This document shows, in pieces, positions 8,674-18,346 of a stretch of 64,000 bases of DNA. Origin of the DNA: BOG-1112 sp964611335 (GTDB lineage Bacteria > Bdellovibrionota_B > Oligoflexia > Oligoflexales > Bog-1112); contig CAZSXR010000001.1 in assembly GCA_964611335.1 (NCBI GenBank), positions 806,001 through 870,000 on the forward strand, given 5' to 3'. How positions within the stretch are numbered: the first letter of the stretch is position 1; every line of letters starts with the position of its first letter. Made by a program: the position numbers and the translations under genes. The notes beneath the pieces were generated by a model. That model was given only the letters and a program-made list of their open reading frames with translations, made no database searches and was not told where the DNA came from.

Positions 8674-9587
8674 ACACGAGCCTCCACATTCTGCTTACTC
8701 ATGTGATACTCCACAAGATGCGCTATAAAAGCATAAGCTTTTTTCGCGTAAACATAAGGATTAGCCTTATCAGGATCTTGCTCTGCTTCCACGAGAAGCC
8801 AGCCTTCATAGGAACTGCTTAAAATCTCAGATATCAAAGGTCTGAATTCAATAGTTCCATCATTAGGAACTGTGAAGACACCTTCCATCACACTCTTTAA
8901 AAAACTCCAATTATGTAAGTTTGCATTTTTTAAAATCTCATTACGTACATCTTTCAAGTGGATATGTCGAACGCGACTTGCGAATTTTTTCCAACACGCA
9001 AGAGGGTCCGCTCCTGCAAAAGCTAAATGCCCACTATCGAAACACAAAAAAACGAAGCCGGGATCGGTGCACTCTAAAAAACGATCTACTTCTTTCTCCG
9101 TTTGAATCACCGTCCCCATGTGATGATGGTAATTCAGGGTCATGTCATACTCGGAACAAACTTTTCCGAGATCATTCATTTTTTTTACAAATGTAGGCCA
9201 ATCTTTGTCGTTTAAAATAGGCCTTTTGCTGAGTGGTGTATTTATTTTGTTATGAACCGTTCCTGTGCATTCACAAATATTTATGTTGGATGATCCTGCG
9301 GACTTAAGTTGTTGAAGTTTAGTCTTCAATTTTAAAACTTCGTCTTCAAAATTGTTGTTTAGCAAAAAAGTAGAATGCCAGGACGATGCAAGACTCAAGT
9401 GATATTCACTCAAAATTTTTTTTATTGCAGGTCCAGCGCTTGGAAACTTATGTCCCAATTCCGTGCCTTCATAACCAATGTTCTGCATATCCTTCAAACA
9501 CGATTCGAGAGAGGTCTCCCCACCCAATTCGTGAAGATCGTCATTGCTCCAAGCTATAGGTGCTACACCTAGACGTATGCGCTTCAT
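8670..9587 (-). CDS. iolE: Inosose dehydratase
   Basis: IolE dehydrates scyllo-inosose (2-keto-myo-inositol) to 3D-(3,5/4)-trihydroxycyclohexane-1,2-dione. The protein is a xylose-isomerase-like TIM barrel; recognisable features are RIRLGVAPIAWSNDDL at the N-terminus, the YEGTELG segment, metal-site strands around LNYHHHMGT and CFDSGHLAFAG, RHIHLKDVR, and the C-terminal GWLLVEAEQDP. The start is ATG at 9587, 5 nt after AAGGAG; a GTG at 9593 lies inside the ribosome site. It begins just past the iolD stop (TGA) and overlaps the transaldolase-family gene by 4 nt. At about 305 residues it is normal for the family. Confidence 0.94.
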   Translation of the reverse strand: MKRIRLGVAPIAWSNDDLHELGGETSLESCLKDMQNIGYEGTELGHKFPSAGPAIKKILSEYHLSLASSWHSTFLLNNNFEDEVLKLKTKLQQLKSAGSSNINICECTGTVHNKINTPLSKRPILNDKDWPTFVKKMNDLGKVCSEYDMTLNYHHHMGTVIQTEKEVDRFLECTDPGFVFLCFDSGHLAFAGADPLACWKKFASRVRHIHLKDVRNEILKNANLHNWSFLKSVMEGVFTVPNDGTIEFRPLISEILSSSYEGWLLVEAEQDPDKANPYVYAKKAYAFIAHLVEYHMSKQNVEARV

Positions 9588-9589
9588 AG

Positions 9590-11470
9590 TCACTCCTTGT
9601 TCTTACAAGAAAATACAGACTCATATTTTCCCCGTGCGTTTCGAACCTTTTCGGAAATTGAAGTTTCAGCAACGGGAACATTCCACCGTGTTTCAAATGC
9701 AGGAACATTCGCATCTTTAGAAACATGAACGGCAATTAAATAACTTTTTTCGCAATTTCGAGAATTTTTAAGTGCTTCTTCGAATTCAGTTTTCGTGTAA
9801 ACATTGCAGGCATCAGCTCCTAAAGATCTAGCGTTTTCTGCATAATCTACTTTCAAAAAATCACCATTTAAAAAGCCATCTTGAGATCGTTTACGAAATT
9901 CATTTCCGAAACCTTCACTCCCTAAACTCTTGGAGAGATTGTCTATGCAGGCAAATTTTTCGTTTACGAAAACGACGATAATAATTTTTTTATTTTCCTG
10001 AATCGAAGTTAAGATCTCGGTATTCATCATCAAATAGGAGCCATCACCCACCAATGCGAAAACATCACCTTTTTGCTTCTGCATTTTCACACCCAAAGCG
10101 CCTGCAATTTCATACCCCATACACGAATATCCATATTCCATGTGATATTGCTGTGAATGTGATAGATTCAGAAGCTTGTGCATATCTCCAGGCAAGCTTC
10201 CCGCTGCGCTGACTACTGTGTCGTGTTCTTGCAACTGACTATTTATAATCCCCAAAACTTCAGCTTGAGAAAGGGGAGAGATGGGTTCCACCTTACTGAT
10301 CCCAGATTCTTTGGAGAGGGGGTTCAGTAAGGTGGAACCAATCTCTCCCCAACGCCTCTTTCTAGCAACAATATCTTCCTGATAAAATCCTGAGATCTGA
10401 TATCCTTTCAAACCTTCACTCAACCCTAACAAAGTTTCTCTTGCATCACATACAAGAGCCATTGCTCCGTATTTATTCGCATCCCTTGCATCGACATTCA
10501 CACTCACGAACTCTGCATTGGTAAATTGTGTTCCCGAAGCACTTGTAAAATCACTCATGCGCGTTCCTATCGCAATAATGAGATCAGCTTCCGATGCAAC
10601 ACGATTCGCACATTCTGTTCCTGTCACACCAACTGCACCTAAACTTTGCTCATGCAAATAAGATAAAGCTGCCTTTCCAGCTTGTGTTTCCACGCAAGGT
10701 ATTTTTGTTAGCGAGCAAAACTCAGATAATGCGCTTTCTGCTTCGCTATACCGAACTCCACCACCTGCAATAATTAAAGGTTTTTTTGCGTTCTTAATTT
10801 TCTCCACTACTATTTTTAAAACACTAGCTTCCGGAGCCGTTCTCACAATTCTGTGAACTCGTTCTTCAAATAAGTTCTGTGGAAAATACCCAGCTTCCGC
10901 TTGCACATCTTGTGGAAGGCACAACGTGACAGCGCCCGTTTCGTTGACGGAAGTCAATATACGTACAGCTTCTAGCAAAGACTCCGACAACTGCTCCCAT
11001 CTGTAGATGCGATCCCAAAAACGAGAAACGGGTCGCAAACAATCATTCACAGATACATCGAAAGATAAAGGATGCTCCAATTGTTGAAGCACAGGTCCTC
11101 TCTGTCTGCATGCGAAAATATCTCCAGGAACTAACAACACAGGTAAACGATTAATCGTTGCACCTGCGGCAGCCGTCACCATGTTTGTGGCTCCAGGTCC
11201 AATGGAAGATGTGCACGCGAATGCAGATAAACGTCGACTCTGCTTTGCATAAGCAACTGCTGCATGCACCATAGATTGTTCATTTCGTGCTTGGTAATAA
11301 CGAAGAGATGGAATTTCTTCGAGGGCCTGAGCTATACCTGGGAGATTTCCGTGACCAAAAATACCCCACATTCCTGCAAAAAATTTGGATTTTTTCCCAT
11401 CTCTTTCTACGAATTGAGCGTTAAGAAAATGAAGGAGAGCTTGGGCGACGGAGAGTTTTCTTTTGTACAT
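9590..11470 (-). CDS. iolD: THcHDO hydrolase (ThDP-dependent)
   Basis: IolD opens the ring of 3D-(3,5/4)-trihydroxycyclohexane-1,2-dione to 5-deoxy-glucuronate. The 626-residue protein has the three-domain layout of ThDP enzymes: an N-terminal pyrimidine-binding domain (SIGPGATNMVTAAAGATINRLPV), a central domain (IIAGGGVRYS, IAIGTRMSDFT) and a C-terminal ThDP/Mg site starting GDGSYLMMNTEI. The N-terminal sequence with FFAGMWGIFGHGNLPG is characteristic of IolD. Length matches the family. It is the first gene of the seven-gene minus-strand operon, so the promoter should lie in 11471-11642. The ribosome site before ATG 11470 is weak. Confidence 0.95.
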   Translation of the reverse strand: MYKRKLSVAQALLHFLNAQFVERDGKKSKFFAGMWGIFGHGNLPGIAQALEEIPSLRYYQARNEQSMVHAAVAYAKQSRRLSAFACTSSIGPGATNMVTAAAGATINRLPVLLVPGDIFACRQRGPVLQQLEHPLSFDVSVNDCLRPVSRFWDRIYRWEQLSESLLEAVRILTSVNETGAVTLCLPQDVQAEAGYFPQNLFEERVHRIVRTAPEASVLKIVVEKIKNAKKPLIIAGGGVRYSEAESALSEFCSLTKIPCVETQAGKAALSYLHEQSLGAVGVTGTECANRVASEADLIIAIGTRMSDFTSASGTQFTNAEFVSVNVDARDANKYGAMALVCDARETLLGLSEGLKGYQISGFYQEDIVARKRRWGEIGSTLLNPLSKESGISKVEPISPLSQAEVLGIINSQLQEHDTVVSAAGSLPGDMHKLLNLSHSQQYHMEYGYSCMGYEIAGALGVKMQKQKGDVFALVGDGSYLMMNTEILTSIQENKKIIIVVFVNEKFACIDNLSKSLGSEGFGNEFRKRSQDGFLNGDFLKVDYAENARSLGADACNVYTKTEFEEALKNSRNCEKSYLIAVHVSKDANVPAFETRWNVPVAETSISEKVRNARGKYESVFSCKNKE

Positions 11471-11642
11471 GATGTGTATCTTTCTTCCCGAGATCGAAAA
11501 ATAGAGTATTTGCTTAAAGTGGTGAGAATTTTCTAAGAAAGTCTAAAAATAGCCATTTAAAATCTAGGATTAGAAATAGAGTGTAAAGTTTAGGGAACAA
11601 TTTCCGATCCTCCTACTGATGAAATGTATTCAGGAGATAGCT

Positions 11643-12656
11643 ATGAGATGGAACAAACCTTATTTTCGAAATGTAATAGCGATATGTTGCTTATTTGCAA
11701 TGCAGAGTTTTGCGTCAGAAGATTTAAAAAACTTTAAAATTTCAAATGCACCAAATAATTCTCATCTGAATGAACTTTTAGATCATTCGGAAGATTCCAT
11801 AAAAAAAGAACTGCATGAAATGATTGTATCTTTAGGTTGGGAAAATGATTTTAAAAATGTCAATTATGATCTTATTGAATTTGAAAAAGCACACCCAGAG
11901 TTTAGACCTTATGTGCTGCTCTCTCTTTCTACAAATCTTGGTAAGCAGATGTCTCAACTCAGTGAATATAAAGATAATGAAAGTTCCACGAATATCATAG
12001 GCGCTTTAGGAACTATACTTCTCCTTCCTGTGAAAGGATTGTACCATGGTGGAAAATTTGTTTTGAGTCTGTTTATAAATTCAGTAGGTTTTGCAAGCCT
12101 TACAGTGTTTGCACCTCATGTCGCTGTTATTTATTTGGCGTATGTTGTTCTTATCAAAATTCCCCTAGCTATAATTATGAGCGCCCTTAGTGTTGTAGCA
12201 CACACCTTTATAGGTGTGGTGAAAGGAGTTCATTATCTCGGTAAATCTCTTATTCATTACTCGTTTTGGGGTTCTCAAATACCTTTGGAAGATCGTATCA
12301 AGAAAAAGTCTTTCAATAACGCAACGGCATCCATTTACTGCAAACATAAAAGCAAATCAAAATATGATTTTTGGTTGAAAGAAAATTCGGAGCTAAGTGG
12401 ATCATGGGGAATGGAAGCTAAAGATATTGCTTTTGCAACACAGGTTAAACCACTTTCTCTTCTCTCACAATGTGCACATGAAATGCGAAAAAAATTCAAG
12501 ATTCAGAAACTAAAACCAGATGAAGTCATCCCTGCTGTGGGTGTTTCTGTAGCGGGGAGCTCTGCGCTTTATTCTGATTATAGAATTGTCTATTATTCTG
12601 ACTTTACAGATCGTAAAGATAAAGCAATCAAACTCACCACATACTTTAGCCACTGA
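11643..12656 (+). CDS. Exported membrane protein of unknown function
   Basis: I do not recognise this 337-residue protein. ATG 11643 is chosen because CAGGAG lies 7 nt upstream; an earlier in-frame start at 11619 has none. It begins with a signal peptide or membrane anchor (to about MQSFAS), followed by a soluble stretch, then two to three strongly hydrophobic segments (about residues 125-205: GALGTILLLPVKGLYHGG, FVLSLFINSVGFASLTVF, VIYLAYVVLIKIPLAIIM). The C-terminal 130 residues are polar and carry two cysteines. It lies between the divergent iolD and the downstream iolG-like gene, but nothing in it suggests transport or inositol chemistry, so a link to that pathway is not claimed. Confidence 0.75.
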   Translation: MRWNKPYFRNVIAICCLFAMQSFASEDLKNFKISNAPNNSHLNELLDHSEDSIKKELHEMIVSLGWENDFKNVNYDLIEFEKAHPEFRPYVLLSLSTNLGKQMSQLSEYKDNESSTNIIGALGTILLLPVKGLYHGGKFVLSLFINSVGFASLTVFAPHVAVIYLAYVVLIKIPLAIIMSALSVVAHTFIGVVKGVHYLGKSLIHYSFWGSQIPLEDRIKKKSFNNATASIYCKHKSKSKYDFWLKENSELSGSWGMEAKDIAFATQVKPLSLLSQCAHEMRKKFKIQKLKPDEVIPAVGVSVAGSSALYSDYRIVYYSDFTDRKDKAIKLTTYFSH

Positions 12657-12726
12657 AAATCTCATAAGCCTCTCATCTTCTCCATGTATAAACCAAAAAG
12701 ATGAAACCTCTACTCAGGAGATGTTT

Positions 12727-13716
12727 ATGAAGATAGGACTTTTTGGTGCAGGACGTATGGCAACAGACCATGCAAGAAATATTTTCAACTCGGGTCTTGC
12801 AAAACTTGCATGGGTTGTGGATCCTAATGTAAGTGCAGCGCAAAATTTAGCGTCAATCTACAATGCTACACCCTATTCGAATTGGGAAGAAGCTGTAGAG
12901 CGTCAAAAAGTCGATGCCTTCGTTATTGTAAGTTCCTCTTCTACACATGTGTCCTTGATTAAAAATCTAGCACCGCTGGGACAGCCTATATTCTGTGAAA
13001 AACCCATAGCTATAGACACCGAAGAAGTTCGTAACTGCATCAGGGTTATTCAAGAATACAAAACACCCTTTCTGCTTGGTTTTAACAGACGCTATGATCC
13101 CAATTTTGCTGAACTACACAAACGCTTGCGTCAAAATGAACTCGCTGAAATTCAAATGGTGAACATCACATCACGAGATCACCCAGGACCTTCACTCTCC
13201 TACTTAAAAACGTCCGGTGGAATTTATCACGACATGACCATTCATGATTTTGATATGGCCCGTTGGCTTTTAAATGAGAATATAAGCGAAGTCTTTGCAA
13301 TTGGCAGCACTCTTCTTCTCCCTGAACTCAAAGAATTTGGAGATGTTGATACAACTGTCGTCGTTTTGAAAACAACAAGTGGAAAAATTGCAAACATCAA
13401 TAACTCACGATTTGCAGCTTATGGATATGATCAACGCATTGAAGTTTTTGGTGCTAAGGGCATGCTCAGATGTGAAAACGTAGGCCTTACGAACGTCGAA
13501 AAATTTGTGGAAGCAGGAACTTCACGAGATAATCCACATTACAGTTTCCCTCAACGCTATAGAGAAGGATTCCGCTCTGAGATGATACACTTTCTGGAAG
13601 ACGTCATAAGAGATGCGAAAGCACCAAAGGTAACAGCGGAAGATGGCTTGCAAGCAAACCTCATTGCAGATGCTGCTAAAAAATCTTTGCTCAGTGGAAA
13701 GGTAGAACGTGTTTAA
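12727..13716 (+). CDS. iolG: Inositol 2-dehydrogenase-like Gfo/Idh/MocA oxidoreductase
   Basis: A 329-residue NAD-dependent oxidoreductase expected to oxidise myo-inositol to scyllo-inosose, the first pathway step. The Rossmann motif is KIGLFGAGRMA at the N-terminus; FCEKPIAIDTEEV carries the family's EKP motif and GGIYHDMTIHDFDMARWLL the substrate-side Asp/His residues typical of IolG. ATG 12727 is preferred: CAGGAG ends at 12720, directly abutting an upstream ATG but 6 nt from this one. It is on the opposite strand from the other iol genes, and its stop shares four bases with the convergent gene. Other family members act on other sugars; inositol is inferred from the neighbourhood and from good overall similarity. 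Confidence 0.88.
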   Translation: MKIGLFGAGRMATDHARNIFNSGLAKLAWVVDPNVSAAQNLASIYNATPYSNWEEAVERQKVDAFVIVSSSSTHVSLIKNLAPLGQPIFCEKPIAIDTEEVRNCIRVIQEYKTPFLLGFNRRYDPNFAELHKRLRQNELAEIQMVNITSRDHPGPSLSYLKTSGGIYHDMTIHDFDMARWLLNENISEVFAIGSTLLLPELKEFGDVDTTVVVLKTTSGKIANINNSRFAAYGYDQRIEVFGAKGMLRCENVGLTNVEKFVEAGTSRDNPHYSFPQRYREGFRSEMIHFLEDVIRDAKAPKVTAEDGLQANLIADAAKKSLLSGKVERV

Positions 13717-15416
13717 AGTTCAGGAAATACACGGAATACAAAATCAGATCTAAGCTCAGAAGAGTAGGGAACTAAAAAGGCTTTTATTCTCTTTGCTTCG
13801 GAATTATTGCGTGATAAAGCAACAACAAAGCGATCCAAAGTTTTTGAATCTGCGTTATTGATCAAATAGATCATTCCAGTGTGATAAATAAAAGGACCAA
13901 AATGAGGGAGTTCCTCAATGCGGTTTGCAAGATCGCGAAATCTCGAAATCGCTTGTAAAGTTATTGCGGTGGAAGGAATAACGTTAAAATCAGATTCGAC
14001 ATCAGGATCGTTGAAAAATTTTAAGGCGCTTAATGGTTTTTTCTCCCAATAAGAAAGAGCTTCCAAAATGCTGTTTATAAGGAGTTTTGCATCTTCGCGT
14101 TCATCTTCCTCTGTAAGGCTATAAAATTCGTAGGAATGATAGGCTGTATTGGGATTTCTAGTTGTAGGCAAATATGTCCACAAAATGCGTGGATATTCAT
14201 TCATTTTAGATAATTTAAAATCTAATAAGCTGTAAGCCCAAACATTCGAGGTGTCGACCACAGAAACTGTGTCTTCATTAATAAACTTAAGATCATTCAC
14301 ATCGCCTAGTGTGAAAATCATATTTCCGCTAAGAGCATAATGCTGTAATTTACGAAATAATGGGGTGTACTTGTAGTAAGCAACGGCTTCAAAATGGCCA
14401 TGTAAATCTCTTTTCCACTGATCCTCTTGATCTATATCCAAATAAGCTTCTGCAAAGTCTTTTAGGTGAAATATATAGAAGCGCTTCAAAGAAGGTTCCA
14501 TGGAGCTTGTGTAAATCTTTATGATGATATTTTCGATATAACAATGGAAATTAGAGATTTTAGAAGAGGAAAGTTCTCTATACTCATCTATTGATCTTGA
14601 AATTTTAAACAGCAGATTGTTGAAATGCATGTAGGCTATGATTTTAGGGTTCAGATCTCTCCCAATAAGGCCTTCAATCCTCTCTGGGCTTTGAAGTAAA
14701 GCAAAAAAACTGCGCTCTGAACCCACTGAAACCAGAACACCTCTTTCAAGCATAGTCTCGTGCAGATGCTCATGCATGGCTTCTGGATGAAATTCATTAG
14801 GAATACGGCAATCTCTATAGAAGTTATAGGGCTCATGCACATCAACATAGCGAAACCATTCCTTTGCATAACGTGCTTCCAAACTATCCCTATGATTGAG
14901 TTCCAGCTCATAATTTCTGCGGAGAGCAGAAATAAAAAAACTATTTAAAGTAGAACTATTTAAAGATCGAAGCTCTCGAATGAAAGACTCAAAACGCAAG
15001 TGAGGAATACTTGATAAAAGTTCAGAGGTGCCTTCCTCAAAATTTCGAGAGAGAAAACTTATAAATTGAAGTAAGACATAGGATCTTTGAGGTAGGTCAA
15101 TGGTGTCCGCTGTGCTGTGTGGTGAATGTTCACGACTGGATAAAATTTCTTGATTCAATTGAGGAATATTTTCGGCAATCCAGGTTAAGTCTTGTTCATG
15201 AAAAAGCAGCGAAGCTCCTTCCTGTGATCTTAAATAAAGTGAAGGTCCAGCATGGGAGCTGGTAGAAGGACCTAGAGATAGAAATTTTGACACTGTTTTT
15301 GCGAGCAATACAATTGTTTCGAAGTGAGTATTTTTTTGCTTCGGCTTTGGTCGAGAAAAAGCGTTGAGTGAAAAAATGAATGAAAAGCTAAAAAAGCAAA
15401 TTTGAAAAAAACGCAT
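13713..15416 (-). CDS. Large secreted protein of unknown function
   Basis: I do not recognise this 567-residue protein. It opens with a clear signal peptide (RFFQICFFSFSFIFSLNAFS) and is then largely helical, rich in Phe, Tyr and charged residues, with few Cys and no obvious repeats or membrane segments. It is probably periplasmic or extracellular. It is transcribed towards iolG and the two genes share the sequence TTAA as opposing stop codons. No other gene seems co-transcribed with it. No catalytic motif could be assigned. Confidence 0.75.
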   Translation of the reverse strand: MRFFQICFFSFSFIFSLNAFSRPKPKQKNTHFETIVLLAKTVSKFLSLGPSTSSHAGPSLYLRSQEGASLLFHEQDLTWIAENIPQLNQEILSSREHSPHSTADTIDLPQRSYVLLQFISFLSRNFEEGTSELLSSIPHLRFESFIRELRSLNSSTLNSFFISALRRNYELELNHRDSLEARYAKEWFRYVDVHEPYNFYRDCRIPNEFHPEAMHEHLHETMLERGVLVSVGSERSFFALLQSPERIEGLIGRDLNPKIIAYMHFNNLLFKISRSIDEYRELSSSKISNFHCYIENIIIKIYTSSMEPSLKRFYIFHLKDFAEAYLDIDQEDQWKRDLHGHFEAVAYYKYTPLFRKLQHYALSGNMIFTLGDVNDLKFINEDTVSVVDTSNVWAYSLLDFKLSKMNEYPRILWTYLPTTRNPNTAYHSYEFYSLTEEDEREDAKLLINSILEALSYWEKKPLSALKFFNDPDVESDFNVIPSTAITLQAISRFRDLANRIEELPHFGPFIYHTGMIYLINNADSKTLDRFVVALSRNNSEAKRIKAFLVPYSSELRSDFVFRVFPEL

Positions 15417-15541
15417 CTAGGGCATTCCTATTTATTTTTGAATGAGAACTGCGAAGTATACATATTCCCCGAGAGAATGCGAGATTTTTGTGGATTTAAC
15501 TTTCTAACTCATTATAATTAAAATGAAATGAAAGGACGCAG

Positions 15542-15601
15542 ATGAGGGGTCTTGTTGTCGCAACTTTTATTTTATCACTTCACTGGAATGGAACTTTATG
15601 A
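15542..15601 (+). CDS. Possible 19-residue leader peptide coupled to trmL
   Basis: ATG 15542 follows AAAGGA with 5-nt spacing and encodes MRGLVVATFILSLHWNGTL, ending in a TGA that overlaps the trmL start codon as ATGA. The arrangement is what translational coupling through a leader peptide looks like. The peptide is hydrophobic. It could also be chance, since trmL has its own partial ribosome site (GGAAC) inside this ORF. Confidence 0.4.
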   Translation: MRGLVVATFILSLHWNGTL

Positions 15602-16059
15602 AAGCATTTCCTCACATCTGTTTAGTAGAACCTGAAATCCCACAAAATACGGGAGCGATTGCGCGTCTTGCAGCTGCAACAAATTGCACTTTGCATCTTG
15701 TGAAACCTCTTGGGTTTTCTCTCGATGATCGCTATCTCAAAAGAGCAGGCCTTGATTATTGGCCCTTTCTTACATTGAAGATTCATGAAAATTTTGAGGA
15801 GATGCTTTCAACATTTACAGAAAAACCAAGCATGGCTTTTTTCTCTACTAAGGGAAAAGGGGCTTATTGGGACCTTCCACCTATAGACCTTCTGGTTTTT
15901 GGTAAAGAAACAGCAGGGCTTCCTGAACAACTTTGGAAGCAATATTCTGAGTTCTTTTCTACCATTCCTATGTACAATCCAAATGTACGAAGTTTGAATC
16001 TTGCAAATAGTGTCAGTATTGTACTCTACAACCAGATACAGCAACGTATGCATAAATGA
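15598..16059 (+). CDS. trmL: tRNA (cytidine/uridine-34 2'-O)-methyltransferase
   Basis: TrmL is a small SPOUT-class methyltransferase that 2'-O-methylates the wobble base of leucine tRNAs using S-adenosylmethionine. The 153-residue protein has the family's N-terminal LVEPEIPQNTGAIARLAAAT, the LLVFGKETAGLP motif of the trefoil knot and the C-terminal NVRSLNLANSVSIVLY motif. Length is typical. The ATG at 15598 follows GGAAC and overlaps the stop of an upstream 19-codon ORF. The downstream SDR gene starts within about 12 nt, so they form an operon. Confidence 0.95.
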   Translation: MKAFPHICLVEPEIPQNTGAIARLAAATNCTLHLVKPLGFSLDDRYLKRAGLDYWPFLTLKIHENFEEMLSTFTEKPSMAFFSTKGKGAYWDLPPIDLLVFGKETAGLPEQLWKQYSEFFSTIPMYNPNVRSLNLANSVSIVLYNQIQQRMHK

Positions 16060-16070
16060 GGGGAGATCTC

Positions 16071-16835
16071 GTGGAGATAAAGAAAAAAGCACTGATCACA
16101 GGAGCTAGCGAAGGTATAGGTCGAGCTATTGCAAAAAAACTTGCGGCAGAAGATTACGAACTCACACTCGTAGCGCGTAATAAAAATCGCTTAGAAAGTC
16201 TTATCCAAGATCTTGGTAAGCAACATAAGATCTATATATGTGATCTTACAAAAAACGAAGACCTCTTTAAATTAGCATCTTTATTTTCACGAGAACATTT
16301 TGACCTGCTTGTTAACAATGCAGGTCAGGGGGTTTATGGAAAATTTACAGAAGTCCCCATTGAAGACATCATGCATGTTTTCAAACTCAACTGTGAATCT
16401 CTACTCGTTCTTTCTCACGCATTTTTAAAACATGCAAAAGAGGGAGATGCACTCGTCAATCTTTCTTCAACTCTCGCTTTTTTACCCCTACCTGCATCTG
16501 CAACCTATTGCGGGACGAAATCTTTTGTTACAGCTCTATCTGAAGTTTTGTGGTTCGAAGAACAAAAACGAAATGTCTTTGTCATGAATCTTTGTCCAGG
16601 TTTAACTACAACGGAATTTTTCTCAAGAGCAGGCGGAGGAAAAGAAGGTAGTCGTAAACGTCCTCCAGAATACATGTTTCAAAGTGCTGAACAGGTTGCA
16701 GAAGAGATGTACTTAGCCTTGGAAGCACGTATGCATCCCACATGGATAACAGGAAGACGCAATCGCTTCTTGAGTTTTCTTACAAGGCTTTTGAGCCGGA
16801 AGACAGTTGTTCATCTGATGGGTTCAGTGGGCTGA
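16071..16835 (+). CDS. Short-chain dehydrogenase/reductase
   Basis: A classical SDR of about 254 residues, an NAD(P)-dependent oxidoreductase of unknown substrate. It has the cofactor motif TGASEGIG, the structural NNAG motif, catalytic Ser in NLSSTLAF and the YCGTK motif (Tyr-x-x-x-Lys). GTG 16071 is preferred because AGGGGAG lies 5 nt upstream; an ATG at 16056 overlapping the trmL stop has no ribosome site and would add five residues. The 3' end overlaps the convergent permease gene by 56 nt. Overall sequence resembles the DltE/YqjQ-like SDRs, often annotated only as oxidoreductases. Confidence 0.88.
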   Translation: MEIKKKALITGASEGIGRAIAKKLAAEDYELTLVARNKNRLESLIQDLGKQHKIYICDLTKNEDLFKLASLFSREHFDLLVNNAGQGVYGKFTEVPIEDIMHVFKLNCESLLVLSHAFLKHAKEGDALVNLSSTLAFLPLPASATYCGTKSFVTALSEVLWFEEQKRNVFVMNLCPGLTTTEFFSRAGGGKEGSRKRPPEYMFQSAEQVAEEMYLALEARMHPTWITGRRNRFLSFLTRLLSRKTVVHLMGSVG

Positions 16836-17712
16836 GGTCTTCAACGGCCTCTTCTTTCGTAAAAAGACTTGTTAGCATCGCTGCGCTGAGAATGATCAAA
16901 GCTCCACTAAATTGAATCAAAGAAACAGATTCTTTCAAAATAAAAAAACCAACAGAAAGAGATGTTAAAGGTTCAAAAACAGAAATTATTGCAGCTGTGT
17001 TTGAAGAAATGTATTTCAAACTATAAAGTAAAAGAAGTACAGGTAAGAAGGTTCCAAAAATTCCGAACAAAGTAAGCTGTCTTAACACATAAGGATCGCT
17101 TGGAAAGCTATAATGATCCTGCGTACACACAAGCAAAATTGCAAAAGCTAAAACATTACCTAAGCACACACAAAAAGTACTGATCAACGGAGGAAGTGGT
17201 TTCACTCCTTTGTTTTTACTGAGTGCTACGTAAAACCCGTATCCGAATGCAGCAATCAGTGAAAGTGTGATCCCGTAAGGATCAAGTTTAATAGATTTCT
17301 GATAAGCAATAAGGGAGCATCCTACAAGAATAAGAAAAGAAGAAAGCAGACTGATGCCCGTCGGTCTTTTTTTATGCAGGAAGCTTGAAATCAAAACGAC
17401 AAGAATCGGATAGGTGAAAAAAATAATCATGGCAAGCCCGCTTCCTATATAGGGACATGCCATAAAATAAAAATAAGCAGAAGTGCTGTAACAGATGCTT
17501 CCTAATACAAAAGGAAAGAGCAGATCTCTGAGAGCAATCTTTTGCTTAAACATAAAAGGAAGCAAAGGAAGAAAACAAAAACTTCCAAAAACAAAACGCC
17601 ACAAACAGATCTCCGTAATGCTCAACCCATGCACAGAAAGATCATGTCCAAAATACCCTAAACACCCATAAAGAATGCCTGATAACGCTGCAAGCGCTAT
17701 ACCCTTTTGCAT
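16780..17712 (-). CDS. EamA/DMT-family membrane transporter
   Basis: A 310-residue integral membrane protein with about ten hydrophobic segments in two EamA repeats; the first starts at GIALAALSGILYGCLGYFG and the second near ITLSLIAAFGYGFYVALS. Such drug/metabolite permeases export or import small metabolites; the substrate cannot be read from sequence. ATG 17712 is chosen over the upstream TTG at 17733 because AAGGGG is 6 nt before it. The C-terminal tail is acidic and runs 56 nt into the 3' end of the convergent SDR gene, an unusually long coding overlap. Confidence 0.88.
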   Translation of the reverse strand: MQKGIALAALSGILYGCLGYFGHDLSVHGLSITEICLWRFVFGSFCFLPLLPFMFKQKIALRDLLFPFVLGSICYSTSAYFYFMACPYIGSGLAMIIFFTYPILVVLISSFLHKKRPTGISLLSSFLILVGCSLIAYQKSIKLDPYGITLSLIAAFGYGFYVALSKNKGVKPLPPLISTFCVCLGNVLAFAILLVCTQDHYSFPSDPYVLRQLTLFGIFGTFLPVLLLLYSLKYISSNTAAIISVFEPLTSLSVGFFILKESVSLIQFSGALIILSAAMLTSLFTKEEAVEDLSPLNPSDEQLSSGSKAL

Positions 17713-17798
17713 AAGAATCCCCTTATATTTCAAAGCTTCTTTACTTTTTATTCTTATTCTTGCTAAGTAGAAAGATAAATTTTACTAAGGGAGTTCTC

Positions 17799-18329
17799 AT
17801 GCCTAAGTTCCTCATGTCCCTACTTGTTTTTATTTCTTCCTCTCTTATCTACGCCGAGGAGAGCAACGAAGTCCTTTGCCCCAGTGCCGACACCTACAAC
17901 ATCGATACAGCTCATCTTCTTCTTAAAGTACCTGAAAGCATGGACATACAATCTCTGATTGAAATTGCAAACAGTCTTATAGAATCCGAAGATCCAGACG
18001 TTCACGATATGGAAGTACGTCAATCTATGCTTTACGCCTATAAAAATCTCCCTGTCCTAACTCAATTCACAGGCGATTACAAAACCTTTCAGTATCCTGA
18101 AAGACAATTGGAATTCGTGGTCCTTCGTCCTGTCAAAGATTGTGTTGTGGATGGTATCAATTTCGAAGAAAGAAATTTTCTCTATTCTCGTTCTTTCTCT
18201 AAAGAAGACACCAATATCGCTATTGTTCGTCAACTTTTAGAAAAAGGTATCCAACTCATTCCTCTAACGAAAAGAGGGGAATTTTGGATTTGCTCCATTC
18301 AATCCCACCACGACTTCTGCTTACAATAA
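17799..18329 (+). CDS. Small secreted protein, unknown
   Basis: A 176-residue protein with a signal peptide (PKFLMSLLVFISSSLIYA) directly after ATG 17799, which has GGGAG 6 nt upstream. The mature part is acidic at the start, has two pairs of cysteines (CPSAD, DCVVD, WICS, DFCLQ) that could form disulfides, and no known domain. It is followed by a strong hairpin at 18347-18379. No function is suggested; a periplasmic or extracellular location is inferred. Confidence 0.75.
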   Translation: MPKFLMSLLVFISSSLIYAEESNEVLCPSADTYNIDTAHLLLKVPESMDIQSLIEIANSLIESEDPDVHDMEVRQSMLYAYKNLPVLTQFTGDYKTFQYPERQLEFVVLRPVKDCVVDGINFEERNFLYSRSFSKEDTNIAIVRQLLEKGIQLIPLTKRGEFWICSIQSHHDFCLQ

Positions 18330-18346
18330 ATTTCTTTTCAACAAAC

